A stretch of DNA of 64,000 nucleotides, taken from contig CP053449.1 in NCBI GenBank assembly GCA_013285465.1, forward strand, positions 991,540-1,055,539, read 5' to 3'. The notes under the pieces are model-generated. The model was not told the origin of the DNA and ran no database searches. It worked only from the letters and a program-made list of their open reading frames with translations. Shown one piece after another: positions 9,224 to 17,726 of this stretch; position 1 is the first letter of the stretch; each line of letters begins with the position of its first letter. The position numbers were made by a program, and so were the translations under genes. This DNA is from Pseudomonadota bacterium. GTDB lineage: Bacteria; Pseudomonadota; Alphaproteobacteria; Micavibrionales; CSBR16-224.

Positions 9224-9733
9224 TTAAGCGGATTTCTTTTTCAGATTTTTTTCAAGACCCGTGATCATGTCATCATTCAGGCCTGCCGCAGCAGATTGTT
9301 TGGATGACAGGGTCTTTTTCAGCAGATCTTCCGTCGCGGCCATTGAAATTTCCACCAGACGGTCACGAACATCTTCGATCGCGGCCTGTTCCATACGTCC
9401 GAGGCGTTCTTCGAATTGTTTGTGCTTGCGGGCGATATCGGCCTTCAAGGCCGCTTCGGCAGCGTTTTGCATGTCCAGCGCCTGTTTGCGCGCATCACTG
9501 ACGATTTGCTTGGCTTCCTGCATGGCTTCTTCATGCTGGCGCTCATAGCGGGTCAAAAGCTGCTGCGCTTCAACGCGCAGGCGTTCGGCTTCGTCCAGCT
9601 CCGCACGGATGCGGTCGGAGCGGTTGTCCAGCAGGTTCAGCAGCGGCACGCGTGCAAAGCGCCATGCCACATAGAGGAAAACGATGGTCGAGAAAATAAC
9701 CCAGAAATTCGTGCTGTGCAGTAATGCGTCCAT
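9224..9733 (-). CDS. atpF: ATP synthase F0 subunit b
   Basis: Peripheral stalk subunit. One N-terminal membrane helix (about residues 10-28, FWVIFSTIVFLYVAWRFA) is followed by a long charged, Ala/Glu/Arg-rich helix that forms the stator dimer. 169 aa is normal. The ATG follows the stop of the b' gene after one base, with GAGAGG overlapping that stop, so translation is probably coupled. It is the last gene of a minus-strand atpI-B-E-F'-F operon. The F1 genes are not in the window, as expected for alphaproteobacteria, where F0 and F1 operons are separate. Confidence 0.95.
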   Translation of the reverse strand: MDALLHSTNFWVIFSTIVFLYVAWRFARVPLLNLLDNRSDRIRAELDEAERLRVEAQQLLTRYERQHEEAMQEAKQIVSDARKQALDMQNAAEAALKADIARKHKQFEERLGRMEQAAIEDVRDRLVEISMAATEDLLKKTLSSKQSAAAGLNDDMITGLEKNLKKKSA

Positions 9734-9734
9734 A

Positions 9735-10370
9735 TCAGGCCTCTCCGGTCTTGCGCAGGGCGTCTTTGACGCTGCCTGCCGTGTCGGTATTGGCGACTTT
9801 CATCTTTGCGATTTTGGCCGCCGCATTCTGTGTCAGATCACTTGCCTGCTGGGCGATGCCGTCCATGGCCTGATCCACCGCTTTGCGGATAGCGGTTTCG
9901 GATTTTTTCAGACGCTCCTGCATTTCCTCCTGAAAGGCGGCGGATTGCTGTGCCTGCATTTCGGCGATGTCCTGTGCGGCACGTCCGAGAATTTGGCGCG
10001 CGTCATCCTGTGCTTCGCGCATGGTATTTTTATAGGCTTCGAAGACGGTTTCGGCTTCGTCATTGACCCGTTCGGCTTCGGTCAGGTCGCTGCGTTTTTT
10101 CGCTTCGCGCAGTTCCAGCACATGTGCGATACGCGGCAGGGCAACACGGGACATGATGAAATAGGTTGCAGCGAAAGTGACAAACAACCAGAAGACCTGA
10201 CTGGCATAGGTGGAACTGTCAAGCTGAGGGAAACCGGCGGCACCGCTTTCGGCATGGTCGCCGGATTCTCCGCCGCCGGCAAAAGCCGGCATGGAGAACG
10301 GAAGGCTTGCAGCCGCAAAAGCGCAAATTCCTGTCAGGTTATACCGAACAAACTGTATGCGTTTTTTCAT
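9735..10370 (-). CDS. atpF': ATP synthase F0 subunit b'
   Basis: Second, divergent b-type stator subunit found in photosynthetic bacteria and alphaproteobacteria. It has a hydrophobic helix at about 60-80 (YASQVFWLFVTFAATYFIM) and then a long coiled helix. The N-terminus (MKKRIQF...SMPAFAGGG) resembles a cleavable signal peptide, as in several alphaproteobacterial b' subunits. An upstream in-frame ATG (10454) would run into atpE and is rejected. ATG 10370 lies 52 bases after atpE, with GGAAGGA about 15 bases before it, and GTG 10373 is also possible. Confidence 0.92.
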   Translation of the reverse strand: MKKRIQFVRYNLTGICAFAAASLPFSMPAFAGGGESGDHAESGAAGFPQLDSSTYASQVFWLFVTFAATYFIMSRVALPRIAHVLELREAKKRSDLTEAERVNDEAETVFEAYKNTMREAQDDARQILGRAAQDIAEMQAQQSAAFQEEMQERLKKSETAIRKAVDQAMDGIAQQASDLTQNAAAKIAKMKVANTDTAGSVKDALRKTGEA

Positions 10371-10422
10371 CACTGATCTGCCAAGTCCTTCCGTGTTCCT
10401 TGTCCTGTTTATACCGATTCTG

Positions 10423-10650
10423 TTAGATAACGAACAGAATAAGCAGGGCGACAACCAGCGCGAACAGGGCGATGGCCTCGATCAGGGCGAAGTAGAACAG
10501 GCCCGTACCTTTGACTGCGCCTTCAACGGACGGGTTGCGTCCGATTGCGTTGATGACGCTGGCAAACAGCATACCCAGACCGATACCAACACCCAGAAGC
10601 GGGATTACAGCGATACCTGCACCGATTGCTTTTGCTGCTTCAAGTTCCAT
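10423..10650 (-). CDS. atpE: ATP synthase F0 subunit c
   Basis: Proteolipid of the c-ring: two hydrophobic helices joined by the polar loop GRNPSVEG. The proton-carrying carboxylate is the Glu in FALIEAIALFALVVA of the second helix. 75 aa is normal. AAAGGA precedes the ATG by about 10 bases. It lies between atpB and the b' gene on the same strand. Confidence 0.97.
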   Translation of the reverse strand: MELEAAKAIGAGIAVIPLLGVGIGLGMLFASVINAIGRNPSVEGAVKGTGLFYFALIEAIALFALVVALLILFVI

Positions 10651-10727
10651 TTTTTTATATCCTTTCTTACTTTTAAGTTTTTCGTTTTGTTGCGAATGTT
10701 CGAGAGTTAGATAACAAAGTTTTTTGC

Positions 10728-11453
10728 TTAGTGCAATTCAATTGCGTCTTTCAGATAGACGCAGGTCAGAATGGCGAAAACATATGCCTGAATGAAGGCG
10801 ATCATCAGCTCCAGACCGACCAGCGCGACATTCAGCACCATCGGCAGAAGACCGAAGAAAATACCCATTGAGACGCTGAAACCTGCAAAAACCTTCAGCA
10901 TCATGTGACCGGCCAGCATATTGGCGAAAAGACGCACAGACAGGCTGACAGGGCGTGACAGATAGGAAATCAGCTCAATGACAACGATCAGCGGTGCCAT
11001 GACCCAGGGCAGTCCCTTGGGCAGGAACAGCGAGAAGAAATGCAGCCCATGCCGCCAGAAACCGATGGCTGTGGCCAGAAAAAAGACGAACAGCGCCAGC
11101 GCGCCGGTGACGATAATGTGGCTGGTATAGGTGAAAGACATCGGGATCAGGCCCAGAAGATTACCCATCAGCACCGTGATAAAGACTGTGAAAATCAGCG
11201 GAAAATATTTGTTGCCCTCTTTGCCGAGTGTGCTTTGCACAATGTCGGAAACAAAATCATACAGCATTTCGGGGATATTTTGCAGACGTCCCGGAACCAT
11301 CGCTTTTCCCGAGATCAGGCCGGAGGTCAGGACGGTTGCAACCGCAACGCCCAATCCCATCCAGAGGGATGAATTGGTGAAAGACAGATCAATGCCGCCG
11401 ATTTCAATGGGAATGATGGGTTTGATAACAAACTGCTCAAGAGGTCCCGCCAC
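10728..11453 (-). CDS. atpB: ATP synthase F0 subunit a
   Basis: Proton-channel subunit. Several membrane helices are visible, including the conserved region SYLSRPVSLSVRLFANMLAGH, which holds the essential arginine, and the C-terminal helix LELMIAFIQAYVFAIL. The start is GTG at 11453, giving MAGPLEQF: AAGGAG sits 8 bases upstream. The longer reading frame to 11546 would add a Lys/Arg-rich N-terminus that overlaps the atpI coding end and is not family-like. Length is then 241 aa. Confidence 0.94.
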   Translation of the reverse strand: MAGPLEQFVIKPIIPIEIGGIDLSFTNSSLWMGLGVAVATVLTSGLISGKAMVPGRLQNIPEMLYDFVSDIVQSTLGKEGNKYFPLIFTVFITVLMGNLLGLIPMSFTYTSHIIVTGALALFVFFLATAIGFWRHGLHFFSLFLPKGLPWVMAPLIVVIELISYLSRPVSLSVRLFANMLAGHMMLKVFAGFSVSMGIFFGLLPMVLNVALVGLELMIAFIQAYVFAILTCVYLKDAIELH

Positions 11454-11478
11454 TTCCGTTTCTCCTTCGTTTAAACTC

Positions 11479-11835
11479 TTAATCCGTACCGTTTTCTTCG
11501 TTTTTTTCCGTGTCGTCCGGTTTTTTCTCCGGCTTGTAGCCGACACTGTATTCCTGCCCCGTCTGCCAGCGATAGATGTTCACAAATCCGGCGATGAAGC
11601 CTAAGAAGAACATCACAATCATAAACAGCGGCTTTGTCCCGAGCCATGCGTCCAGAAGATAACCGAGGAACGCACCAACCCCGACCCCTGCGACCAGATC
11701 CGTTGCGGCACGTAATCCGGCTCTTGCGCCGTCCGGGATGACGTTGCCGCCGGAGGAATTTTCCTGACGGCTTTTTGCGTCTCTTGCCTTTGCGTCCGCA
11801 ATCCGTTTTTTCAGGTCGTCAGGTGTGCCTGTCAT
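11479..11835 (-). CDS. atpI: ATP synthase assembly protein AtpI
   Basis: Small membrane protein at the head of the F0 operon, thought to help c-ring assembly and Mg2+ supply. It has a charged N-terminus, then a Gly-rich hydrophobic hairpin (ATDLVAGVGVGAFLGYLLD and FMIVMFFLGFIAGFVNIYR) and a Lys/Glu-rich tail. 118 aa is typical of the alphaproteobacterial form. The 25-base gap to the atpB GTG start holds the atpB ribosome site. Confidence 0.9.
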   Translation of the reverse strand: MTGTPDDLKKRIADAKARDAKSRQENSSGGNVIPDGARAGLRAATDLVAGVGVGAFLGYLLDAWLGTKPLFMIVMFFLGFIAGFVNIYRWQTGQEYSVGYKPEKKPDDTEKNEENGTD

Positions 11836-12033
11836 GCTCGCCTTTTACCGTAAAATTACTGTTTTTCAGCGGATCGCAAGGCTTTTCTGCCCCTTGCGTT
11901 TCGCACAGTACTTTCCTTGCCCGCCGCTGTCAATATTTTTTCGCGGATTTATTTCGCATCTTTAAAAGGATAGCCGATTTTACCGCAGAGAAGAATGCGG
12001 CAGGAAAGCATGAAAAAAAGAGGAAGGGAAAAA

Positions 12034-12110
12034 TGGCGACCCCGGCAGGATTCGAACCTGCAACCATCTGCTTAGAAGGCAGGTGCTCTATCCGGTTGAG
12101 CTACGGGGCC
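12034..12110 (-). tRNA. tRNA-Arg (anticodon TCT)
   Basis: A complete 77-base cloverleaf on the minus strand with encoded CCA. The acceptor stem is GGCCCCG pairing with CGGGGTC (one G-T pair), the D arm is GCTC..GAGC, the anticodon loop is CTTCTAA reading TCT, and the T arm has GGTTCGAATCC. It reads AGA/AGG codons. The gene is intact, with no integrase next to it. Confidence 0.96.
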
Positions 12111-12155
12111 ATCTTTCTAAATTATATACGAAAACCCTTGGGCGGGCGAAGATTT

Positions 12156-12470
12156 TTAACCGGTCTTCTTATCCGTATCTTCCGGCGGGCGGTATTTGAA
12201 ATTGTCGAGATAGCTGCGCGGGCGTACGACGCGTTGCTTGGGTTCGGACAATGTGTAATCCCATCCTTTTTCCTCGGCAAAGGCGATCGCGGCCGCCTTG
12301 CTTTCAAATTTGATCCGCACCTGATTGAGCGTATCGCCCGAGCTGACCCAGCCGATCACATCTTCGGGAAGACGGGCGGTTTCCGTTTCATATTCCAAAA
12401 CCCAGTTCTGCATATTGGCGCGGCCGGATTGCATGGCGGATTTGGACGGTTTGTAAATTCTGGCTTTCAT
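12156..12470 (-). CDS. NADH dehydrogenase accessory subunit, NDUFS4/ETC complex I family
   Basis: A 104-aa protein matching the alphaproteobacterial homologue of the mitochondrial 18-kDa complex I subunit. Landmarks are MKARIYKPSKSAMQSG at the start, the WVLEYE strand, GWVSSGDTLNQVRIKF, the AAAIAFAEEKGWDY helix and the terminal YLDNFKYRP. It would sit on the cytoplasmic arm of complex I. AAAGGA lies about 5 bases before the ATG. It is a single gene between tRNA-Arg and a terminator, which is the usual isolated setting. The family is largely restricted to alphaproteobacteria and mitochondria. Confidence 0.9.
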   Translation of the reverse strand: MKARIYKPSKSAMQSGRANMQNWVLEYETETARLPEDVIGWVSSGDTLNQVRIKFESKAAAIAFAEEKGWDYTLSEPKQRVVRPRSYLDNFKYRPPEDTDKKTG

Positions 12471-12538
12471 TATCCTTTAAAATCTCCTTTGTATTTCTGA
12501 CTTATTTATAGCGCGAAACCGCTCAGGTCAAAAGAAAA

Positions 12539-12568
12539 AAACCCGCCTTATGTTTTCCGGGCGGGTTT
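12539..12568. terminator. Bidirectional terminator downstream of the LRR gene
   Basis: A 9-bp stem AAACCCGCC / GGCGGGTTT with a 12-base loop, flanked by A and T runs. It ends the minus-strand 12.6-14.5 kb transcript and separates it from the complex I subunit gene. Confidence 0.85.
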
Positions 12569-12593
12569 TTCCGTTATTTGTTGCCTGTGACCG

Positions 12594-14234
12594 TCAGCTG
12601 CGCTTGAAACCGGGGAAGTTGTCCGGTTTTTCCAGCGGCCCGATACATTCCGTGCTTGTCGCCCGGCGGCCGGGATCGCGGCGGCCATTGCCGTATTCGT
12701 ATTTGGCGGCTTGCGGTTTGCCCAGCGTGGTTTGCAGATAGGCGTTATCCTGATAGTTGAAGCTGCCTTCGATCACCGGCGTGCATCCGGCAAAGCAGAG
12801 CAGCAGGTTATGCGAGGCGTTCAGGAATTTGATCGGCGTTTGCGGCAGACCTTCCAGCGACAGCAATTTGTTGTTGGAAATATCAATGCCGCCTTCGACA
12901 TTTACATTTGTCAGGTCGGGCAGGCGGCTGAGACCGAGACCGCGCAGGGACAAATCACCCTTGACGGTAAAGCTGCCGTCGCTGTTTTTCTTGTAATGCG
13001 CGCCGACGGCTTGCAGCATCTCCTCAGTATCTTCGGGAAGGCGTGTGCGGCTTTGGAATTCCTGATAGGATTCGCAGCCGGAGCGCAGATTGAACTTGCC
13101 GACCTTGCCGCGGTTGAAATGTTCCTCGGCAAAGCGGTTGACCGCATCGACAAAGCCCGGATGGTGCAGCCCGATCGGGTTAAAGGTCATATAGATCGTG
13201 TCCGCTTTATCTGAATCTTCCGCCTCTTCCTGTTTTTTGGCCATCAGCTTTTTGAACCAGCCGGTCGCGCCTTCCGGTTGCTGATGCGTACCGTCATAGG
13301 GTTTCAAATTGACACGTCCCAGCGGGTTGTTGATATCCGGGTCTTTATCCGAAATCAGATAGGCGGCAACAACGCCGATATTGATTTCGCTGATCGCATT
13401 GCTGACGGCGGAATAACTGCCGCTGCGGCAGCTTTGCCAGCCGCGCGCGAAAGAGGCGCGGGCGAGGTCTTCATAACTGCGCGTTAAGACGACCATCAGA
13501 TTATCCGCCGTGCGGTACGGGTCTTCCGTATAGGTTTTCAGCAGGGTCGGATTATCTTTGAGGATTTTACCGATTTTAACGGTGTTCTTGCGGTTGTCTT
13601 CCGCATAGCCGGCGGCGTAATCCTTGATCGTATAGCCCTTGGCCTCGACATGTTCGCGCACATAGGGCAAAAGCGGGGAAGAGCTGTAATCGGAGAGTTT
13701 GAAATAAACGCGTTCGCCGCCTTCAAATAGCTCATCGAGTTGTTCTTTGCCTTCAGCGACGGCGGCTTTTTGTTTTGCGAGACGCTTTTTCTCTTCCGCA
13801 TTGAACCATGACGTATCGGCATCCGGATTGTTGCGCTTGCTTTCCAGTTGTTTTTCCAGCTCCTGTGCCAGTTCGTCAAGTTCGCTCAGCAGTGATTTGG
13901 TTTTTGTCTGCAAGGCTTCCGGCCCTTCTGCAAAGGCGGCTTTCAGGGTTTTCTGGTTCATTTTCTGACGGGTGCGGACAAGGGCGACACAATAATCCGT
14001 CGCGGCTTTCCGCAGCGTATCATCACTGCCGTCGGGGAGGGATTTCTCGACTGTTTCCGCAATTTCGGCTTTGAAACGGGCATGCAGCTCTTCTGCGGCC
14101 TCTTTGCCGATCGCGGTCATTTCGCCATGGATGAAGTTTTTTCCGCCGCCATCTGCCGTCTGGGCGGTTTGAAAGCTTTCCGTTGCTTTCTTCTCCGGTG
14201 CAGCTGCTGCTGCGTCACCGTACTGCTGCGACAT
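12594..14234 (-). CDS. Unknown 546-aa soluble protein with coiled coil and leucine-rich-repeat segment; candidate secreted effector
   Basis: I do not recognise a family for most of it. It has no signal peptide or membrane helix. Visible parts are an Ala-rich polar N-terminus, a charged probable coiled coil (about 108-171), a central region with scattered cysteines, and about residues 426-483 a leucine-rich repeat-like run (LSLRGLGLSRLPDL, IDISNNKLLSLEGLP, KFLNASHNLLLCF). The C-terminus is polar. The start is ATG 14234 with GAGGAGA upstream, inside the last codons of the 98-aa gene (20-base overlap). The tight pairing with a small gene, lack of a signal peptide, LRR motif and Dot/Icm parts elsewhere in the window make a translocated effector possible. 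That is inference; it could equally be a cytoplasmic scaffold. Confidence 0.6.
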   Translation of the reverse strand: MSQQYGDAAAAAPEKKATESFQTAQTADGGGKNFIHGEMTAIGKEAAEELHARFKAEIAETVEKSLPDGSDDTLRKAATDYCVALVRTRQKMNQKTLKAAFAEGPEALQTKTKSLLSELDELAQELEKQLESKRNNPDADTSWFNAEEKKRLAKQKAAVAEGKEQLDELFEGGERVYFKLSDYSSSPLLPYVREHVEAKGYTIKDYAAGYAEDNRKNTVKIGKILKDNPTLLKTYTEDPYRTADNLMVVLTRSYEDLARASFARGWQSCRSGSYSAVSNAISEINIGVVAAYLISDKDPDINNPLGRVNLKPYDGTHQQPEGATGWFKKLMAKKQEEAEDSDKADTIYMTFNPIGLHHPGFVDAVNRFAEEHFNRGKVGKFNLRSGCESYQEFQSRTRLPEDTEEMLQAVGAHYKKNSDGSFTVKGDLSLRGLGLSRLPDLTNVNVEGGIDISNNKLLSLEGLPQTPIKFLNASHNLLLCFAGCTPVIEGSFNYQDNAYLQTTLGKPQAAKYEYGNGRRDPGRRATSTECIGPLEKPDNFPGFKRS

Positions 14235-14511
14235 GATCTTCTCCTCTTACTTCCAGTGAAAGGCTGACATTTCCCTGCGCATCCTGATTATCTTCCAGAA
14301 TGGCTGTGATTTCGGACATGGCTTCATCCACCGAATCGGATGTGCCTTTCAGTTGTTTATCCTGTGCATCGATATGGAGATGCCAGACGACCCCTCCGCT
14401 GAACAGCATACTGTTACCATTGACTTGAAACAGGCGGATTTGCAGTAATTTATTGTCGAGACTGTCAGGTTGTAAAATATCTTCCAGCTGCGACTTGGCA
14501 TCGTTTTTCAT
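14215..14511 (-). CDS. Unknown small acidic protein, coupled to the LRR gene
   Basis: A 98-aa acidic cytoplasmic protein of no family known to me. The central part alternates beta-like strands (LLQIRLFQVNGNS, VVWHLHIDAQDKQ) and ends with an acidic helix (SDSVDEAMSEITAILED) and a strand. This small, acidic alpha/beta build resembles secretion chaperones, but no specific motif proves it. GGAGGG lies 9 bases before the ATG. Its stop lies within the first codons of the 546-aa gene, so the two are probably made in fixed ratio. Confidence 0.6.
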   Translation of the reverse strand: MKNDAKSQLEDILQPDSLDNKLLQIRLFQVNGNSMLFSGGVVWHLHIDAQDKQLKGTSDSVDEAMSEITAILEDNQDAQGNVSLSLEVRGEDHVAAVR

Positions 14512-14675
14512 GCGAGAGCACCCTCCGGTTATGCAAATTTGTCATCCCTTGGCCGCCGTGCCGCAGGTGACAGTTAACTATAATAAACACACAACTGTTT
14601 ACATAACATTAACATATGGGAAAAGTCAAGGGGTTGGCGTTTAAGGCTATGATAAAAAAGGATAAAACAAGGAGA

Positions 14676-15743
14676 CTAAAAACGGTAATTCAGGCTGACG
14701 GCACCGAATAAATCATTTTCTTTTTGCGTTTTATAGCTTCTGGTGCGGTGATTCAGCGTGTAGCTGATGCGGAATTGCTGCAAAGTCAGGGCCAGGCCGA
14801 TATTGCTATCGAGAATGAAATATTCTTTGGAGACATTCGGGCTGTTGCGGAAACTGTTGCCGTCCAGAAAGATATTGCGGGCAACGGCGCGGCTATCAAC
14901 GCCGCCGAACAGAAACCAGCTCCAGCCCTTTTCGGGAATTTCGAAATAGCCCGTACCGGGCATGGCAGGACGGACGCGCGCAGGTGTGTCCTGCCAGCGG
15001 TCACGTTCCGGCGCAAGACGAAAGCCGAAACCGGTATTGGCAAATGTATGGACATTCCCCAGCGTCAAACCGATATGCGGCGCGGCGTAAAAGCGGAATC
15101 CGGCGGAGGAGACCGTCAGGAAAGCCGGCCAGCGGCGCTGCCAGCCCAGCATCAGCGCCGGTTCGTTTTTGATCTGGTTGTGCCACCCGCGCGGGGTCGG
15201 GCTGTTGGAGATATGTTTGTGGACAAATCTCTGGGCTTGTTTGCCCAGCGCCCAGGGACCGACAACGCCGAGCGAGGCTTCGATTTCGTCAATATGGCGG
15301 TGTGTCAATGTCGCCATACCGATGGAGCCGTAAAGATGTGCCGCCCACGGTCTGTCGCCCGGCATCATAACCGGACTGCTGATATTATCGGGTGTATAAA
15401 GATTCTGCCCCAGTGAATAAAAAATGCTGGAGGTGCGGTTGATATCAAAGGTCGGGATCACTGCGGCGATCCGGTGCGCAATATCGGGGAAATCGGCATT
15501 GACGTTAAAATAGGTCAGGCGCAGACCGTTGGTATAGTTGCTGTCCGTACCATTGCCGAACATATCGTTTTCAAGCACGAAGGTAAAAAAATTGGTTTTG
15601 TCTTTGTCGAGGATGCTTTGCGGGAGGTCATGTGTCAAAGGCGGAGGTTCTTCCGCAGCGCAAGGCTGCGGCAGGGCAAAGGCCAGTAAGAAGGCGAAAC
15701 AGAAATGTAAAACACGGCGCAGCGTCATCCGCCTATCATACAT
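14676..15743 (-). CDS. lpxR: LpxR-family lipid A 3'-O-deacylase, outer membrane
   Basis: Outer-membrane beta-barrel enzyme that removes the 3' acyloxyacyl chain of lipid A. A signal peptide (hydrophobic run ending at PCAAEE) precedes the LpxR hallmark FVLENDMFGNGTDSNYTNG, which contains the Asn/Asp active-site residues of the family. GPWALGKQAQRFVH then supplies the conserved downstream histidine region. The protein ends in an aromatic strand (SLNYRF), the usual barrel C-terminus. 355 aa is slightly longer than Salmonella LpxR. ATG 15743 or ATG 15728 could be used. It starts 11 bases after the GH13 gene, so the two are probably co-transcribed. Confidence 0.85.
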   Translation of the reverse strand: MYDRRMTLRRVLHFCFAFLLAFALPQPCAAEEPPPLTHDLPQSILDKDKTNFFTFVLENDMFGNGTDSNYTNGLRLTYFNVNADFPDIAHRIAAVIPTFDINRTSSIFYSLGQNLYTPDNISSPVMMPGDRPWAAHLYGSIGMATLTHRHIDEIEASLGVVGPWALGKQAQRFVHKHISNSPTPRGWHNQIKNEPALMLGWQRRWPAFLTVSSAGFRFYAAPHIGLTLGNVHTFANTGFGFRLAPERDRWQDTPARVRPAMPGTGYFEIPEKGWSWFLFGGVDSRAVARNIFLDGNSFRNSPNVSKEYFILDSNIGLALTLQQFRISYTLNHRTRSYKTQKENDLFGAVSLNYRF

Positions 15744-15754
15744 TTCTTTGCGGC

Positions 15755-17473
15755 TTATGTCCCCGTTTTCGGTGTCTTTTTCTTTGCGGCGGTTTTGGTA
15801 TTTACATTCACCGCGACAGGTTTATCGCCGTAAAAAGCGGAGCCGTAAGCTTCCAGCGTCACAGTTTCATCCTTGTTGATATTCATGGATTTGCACTGTT
15901 TCTCGTTGAAATAATCGGAGAGTTTGATGCTTTGCTGTGCGCTGCTCATGTTAAACAGGCACAGAATGCTTTGCTCTTTTGTCTTGCGGACAAAGCCAAG
16001 CAGCGGGGCCGGAATTTTATCGATTACTTTGGTCGTGCCTTTTTGCAGCGCCGGTTGCGCCTTGCGCCATTTCAGACGGTCACGCGTGAAATTCAGCATG
16101 GACTCAGGGTCTTTTTCCTGCACATCAACTGCGCGGGCTTTATGTGACTCCGTTGCCGGCAGATAAGGCGTGTCGGAGGAGCTGAAACCGAGATTCTTTT
16201 TGCCGCTATCCCACGGGAAGGGGGTGCGGGCGCCGTCACGGCTGTGTTCCAGCCCTTTGGTATGGGCGACGGGATCCTGCAATTTATCCAGCGGGATATC
16301 TTCGGGGATACGTGCTGCGGGCAGACCGAGCTCTTCGCCCTGATACATGCAGAAACTGCCGGGCAGCGAGATGAACAGTTCCATCAGCTGTTTGACGGCC
16401 TTGTCCTTATCTTCATCGGCAATATGCTTCGTCATACGCGAAGCGGAGCGCGGAATGTCGTGATTGCTGGCGGAGTTGCAATTGCCGCCCTCGGGGAAGT
16501 GGTGTTCCAGATGTTTGACCATACCGGCAACACGCCCCGCATCGGGATATTCCCAGATGCTCATCAGCGCATTTGTATAGCACATATCCAGACCTTTTTC
16601 GGCATCGACATAGGATGCCGCGACAGGTACGGAATCGCCGCCGCCGTCAGGGCCGGAAATGGCTTCGCCCAGCGTGGTCTTCTTATCCGGATAGCTGTCC
16701 ATCATTTCGCGGATGCGGGCGATGAAATGCACTGTGGAATCCTGACAGATGCTGTGCTGGAAATACTGCTCTTCCCAATGTTCGGAATCACGCGGCCATT
16801 GGCCGTCACGCCACGGATTATTGCGCAGATCGGGATCATGATTGGCAAAGGGCATCGCATCAAGGCGGAAGCCGTCAACGCCCATATCCAGCCAGAAACG
16901 CATTTCATCCAATACGGCATCCTGCACTTTTTCGATATTGTTATTCAGGGCAGGCTGGCTGGCCAGAAAGTGGTGCAGATACCATTGTTCGCGTTTGTCG
17001 TCCCAGTTCCATGCCGGGCCGCCGAAAACCGATTTCCAGTTATTCGGGGGCAGGCGGTTGCCGTGCTCGTCCTTATGGCCGTCATCCCAGACATAATAAT
17101 CGTCATAGGGTTCTTCGCGGTTGCGGCTTTTTTCGAACCAGTCATGGTCATTGGCGGTATGGGCCAGTACGAAATCGGTATAGACGCGCAGGCCAAGATC
17201 ATGTGCTTTGTCCAAAATCGCTTTGAAATCATCGACGGTACCGTATTTCGGGTCAATTTCGCGGTAATCGGTAATGGCATAGCCGCCGTCGCCATCCGGC
17301 CCTTTCGGGGTCAGAAAAACGGGGCTGATCCAGACAGCATCCACGCCCAGCGTGTCGATGTAATCCAGCTTGTCCAGAATGCCTTTCAGGTCGCCAAGGC
17401 CGTCGCCGTTTGAATCTGCGAAGCTGGACGGGTATACCTGATAGATAACCTCTGACGGTCTATGTTCAGTCAT
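15755..17473 (-). CDS. GH13 alpha-glucosidase / oligo-1,6-glucosidase-like
   Basis: A (beta/alpha)8 glycosidase. N-terminal IYQVYPSSFADSNGDGLGDL is the standard GH13 opening. Catalytic residues are the nucleophile D205 in DGFRLDAM, the acid/base E270 in LGEAI, and D339 in NHDIPR. Insertions and the QPALQKGT tail region resemble alpha-glucosidases acting on short malto- or isomalto-oligosaccharides. There is no signal peptide, so it should be cytoplasmic. The extreme C-terminus (after about residue 555) is Lys/Thr/Ala-rich and not part of the fold. GGAGAGAG precedes the ATG by about 5 bases. The upstream region holds short tandem repeats that may be an operator. Confidence 0.88.
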   Translation of the reverse strand: MTEHRPSEVIYQVYPSSFADSNGDGLGDLKGILDKLDYIDTLGVDAVWISPVFLTPKGPDGDGGYAITDYREIDPKYGTVDDFKAILDKAHDLGLRVYTDFVLAHTANDHDWFEKSRNREEPYDDYYVWDDGHKDEHGNRLPPNNWKSVFGGPAWNWDDKREQWYLHHFLASQPALNNNIEKVQDAVLDEMRFWLDMGVDGFRLDAMPFANHDPDLRNNPWRDGQWPRDSEHWEEQYFQHSICQDSTVHFIARIREMMDSYPDKKTTLGEAISGPDGGGDSVPVAASYVDAEKGLDMCYTNALMSIWEYPDAGRVAGMVKHLEHHFPEGGNCNSASNHDIPRSASRMTKHIADEDKDKAVKQLMELFISLPGSFCMYQGEELGLPAARIPEDIPLDKLQDPVAHTKGLEHSRDGARTPFPWDSGKKNLGFSSSDTPYLPATESHKARAVDVQEKDPESMLNFTRDRLKWRKAQPALQKGTTKVIDKIPAPLLGFVRKTKEQSILCLFNMSSAQQSIKLSDYFNEKQCKSMNINKDETVTLEAYGSAFYGDKPVAVNVNTKTAAKKKTPKTGT

Positions 17474-17510
17474 CTTGCTCTCTCCGTTCGATAACTATCC
17501 GTAGAATGTC

Positions 17511-17540
17511 ATATTGTGCAATATGTGCAATATGTAATAT
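17511..17540. promoter_or_regulatory. Tandem 9-bp repeats upstream of GH13, possible operator
   Basis: GTGCAATAT occurs twice back to back (17516-17524 and 17525-17533), followed by a degenerate GTAATAT. The first copy also forms the inverted repeat ATATTG-TG-CAATAT (17511-17524). It lies 38-67 bases upstream of the GH13 start, where a sugar-responsive regulator could bind. The rest of 17474-17726 is AT-rich and shows no gene. Confidence 0.35.
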
Positions 17541-17726
17541 TCGTACTATATTATGTTATTTCGTGGAATTATGCTATAGAAATCGTCCGTAAAAGGAAAG
17601 AAAAAATTATCCACAAGCCGCGGAAAAACAGGATAGTAATCTGTTCTTAACGTATTTGCCCTATGCTTGGTGAAACGGGACTGTATCAACATTCCTGAAA
17701 ACAACGATGTTTCAAAGCTGTAGCCG

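Noticed and set aside
9735-10454. Longer form of the b' subunit starting at 10454
   Set aside because: The extra N-terminus overlaps the atpE coding end and precedes the signal-like MKKRIQF start, so ATG 10370 is preferred.
11454-11546. Longer N-terminus for ATP synthase subunit a
   Set aside because: It is Lys/Arg-rich, antagonistic to the family's usual MAGPLEQF start, and overlaps atpI; the GTG at 11453 has a good ribosome site.
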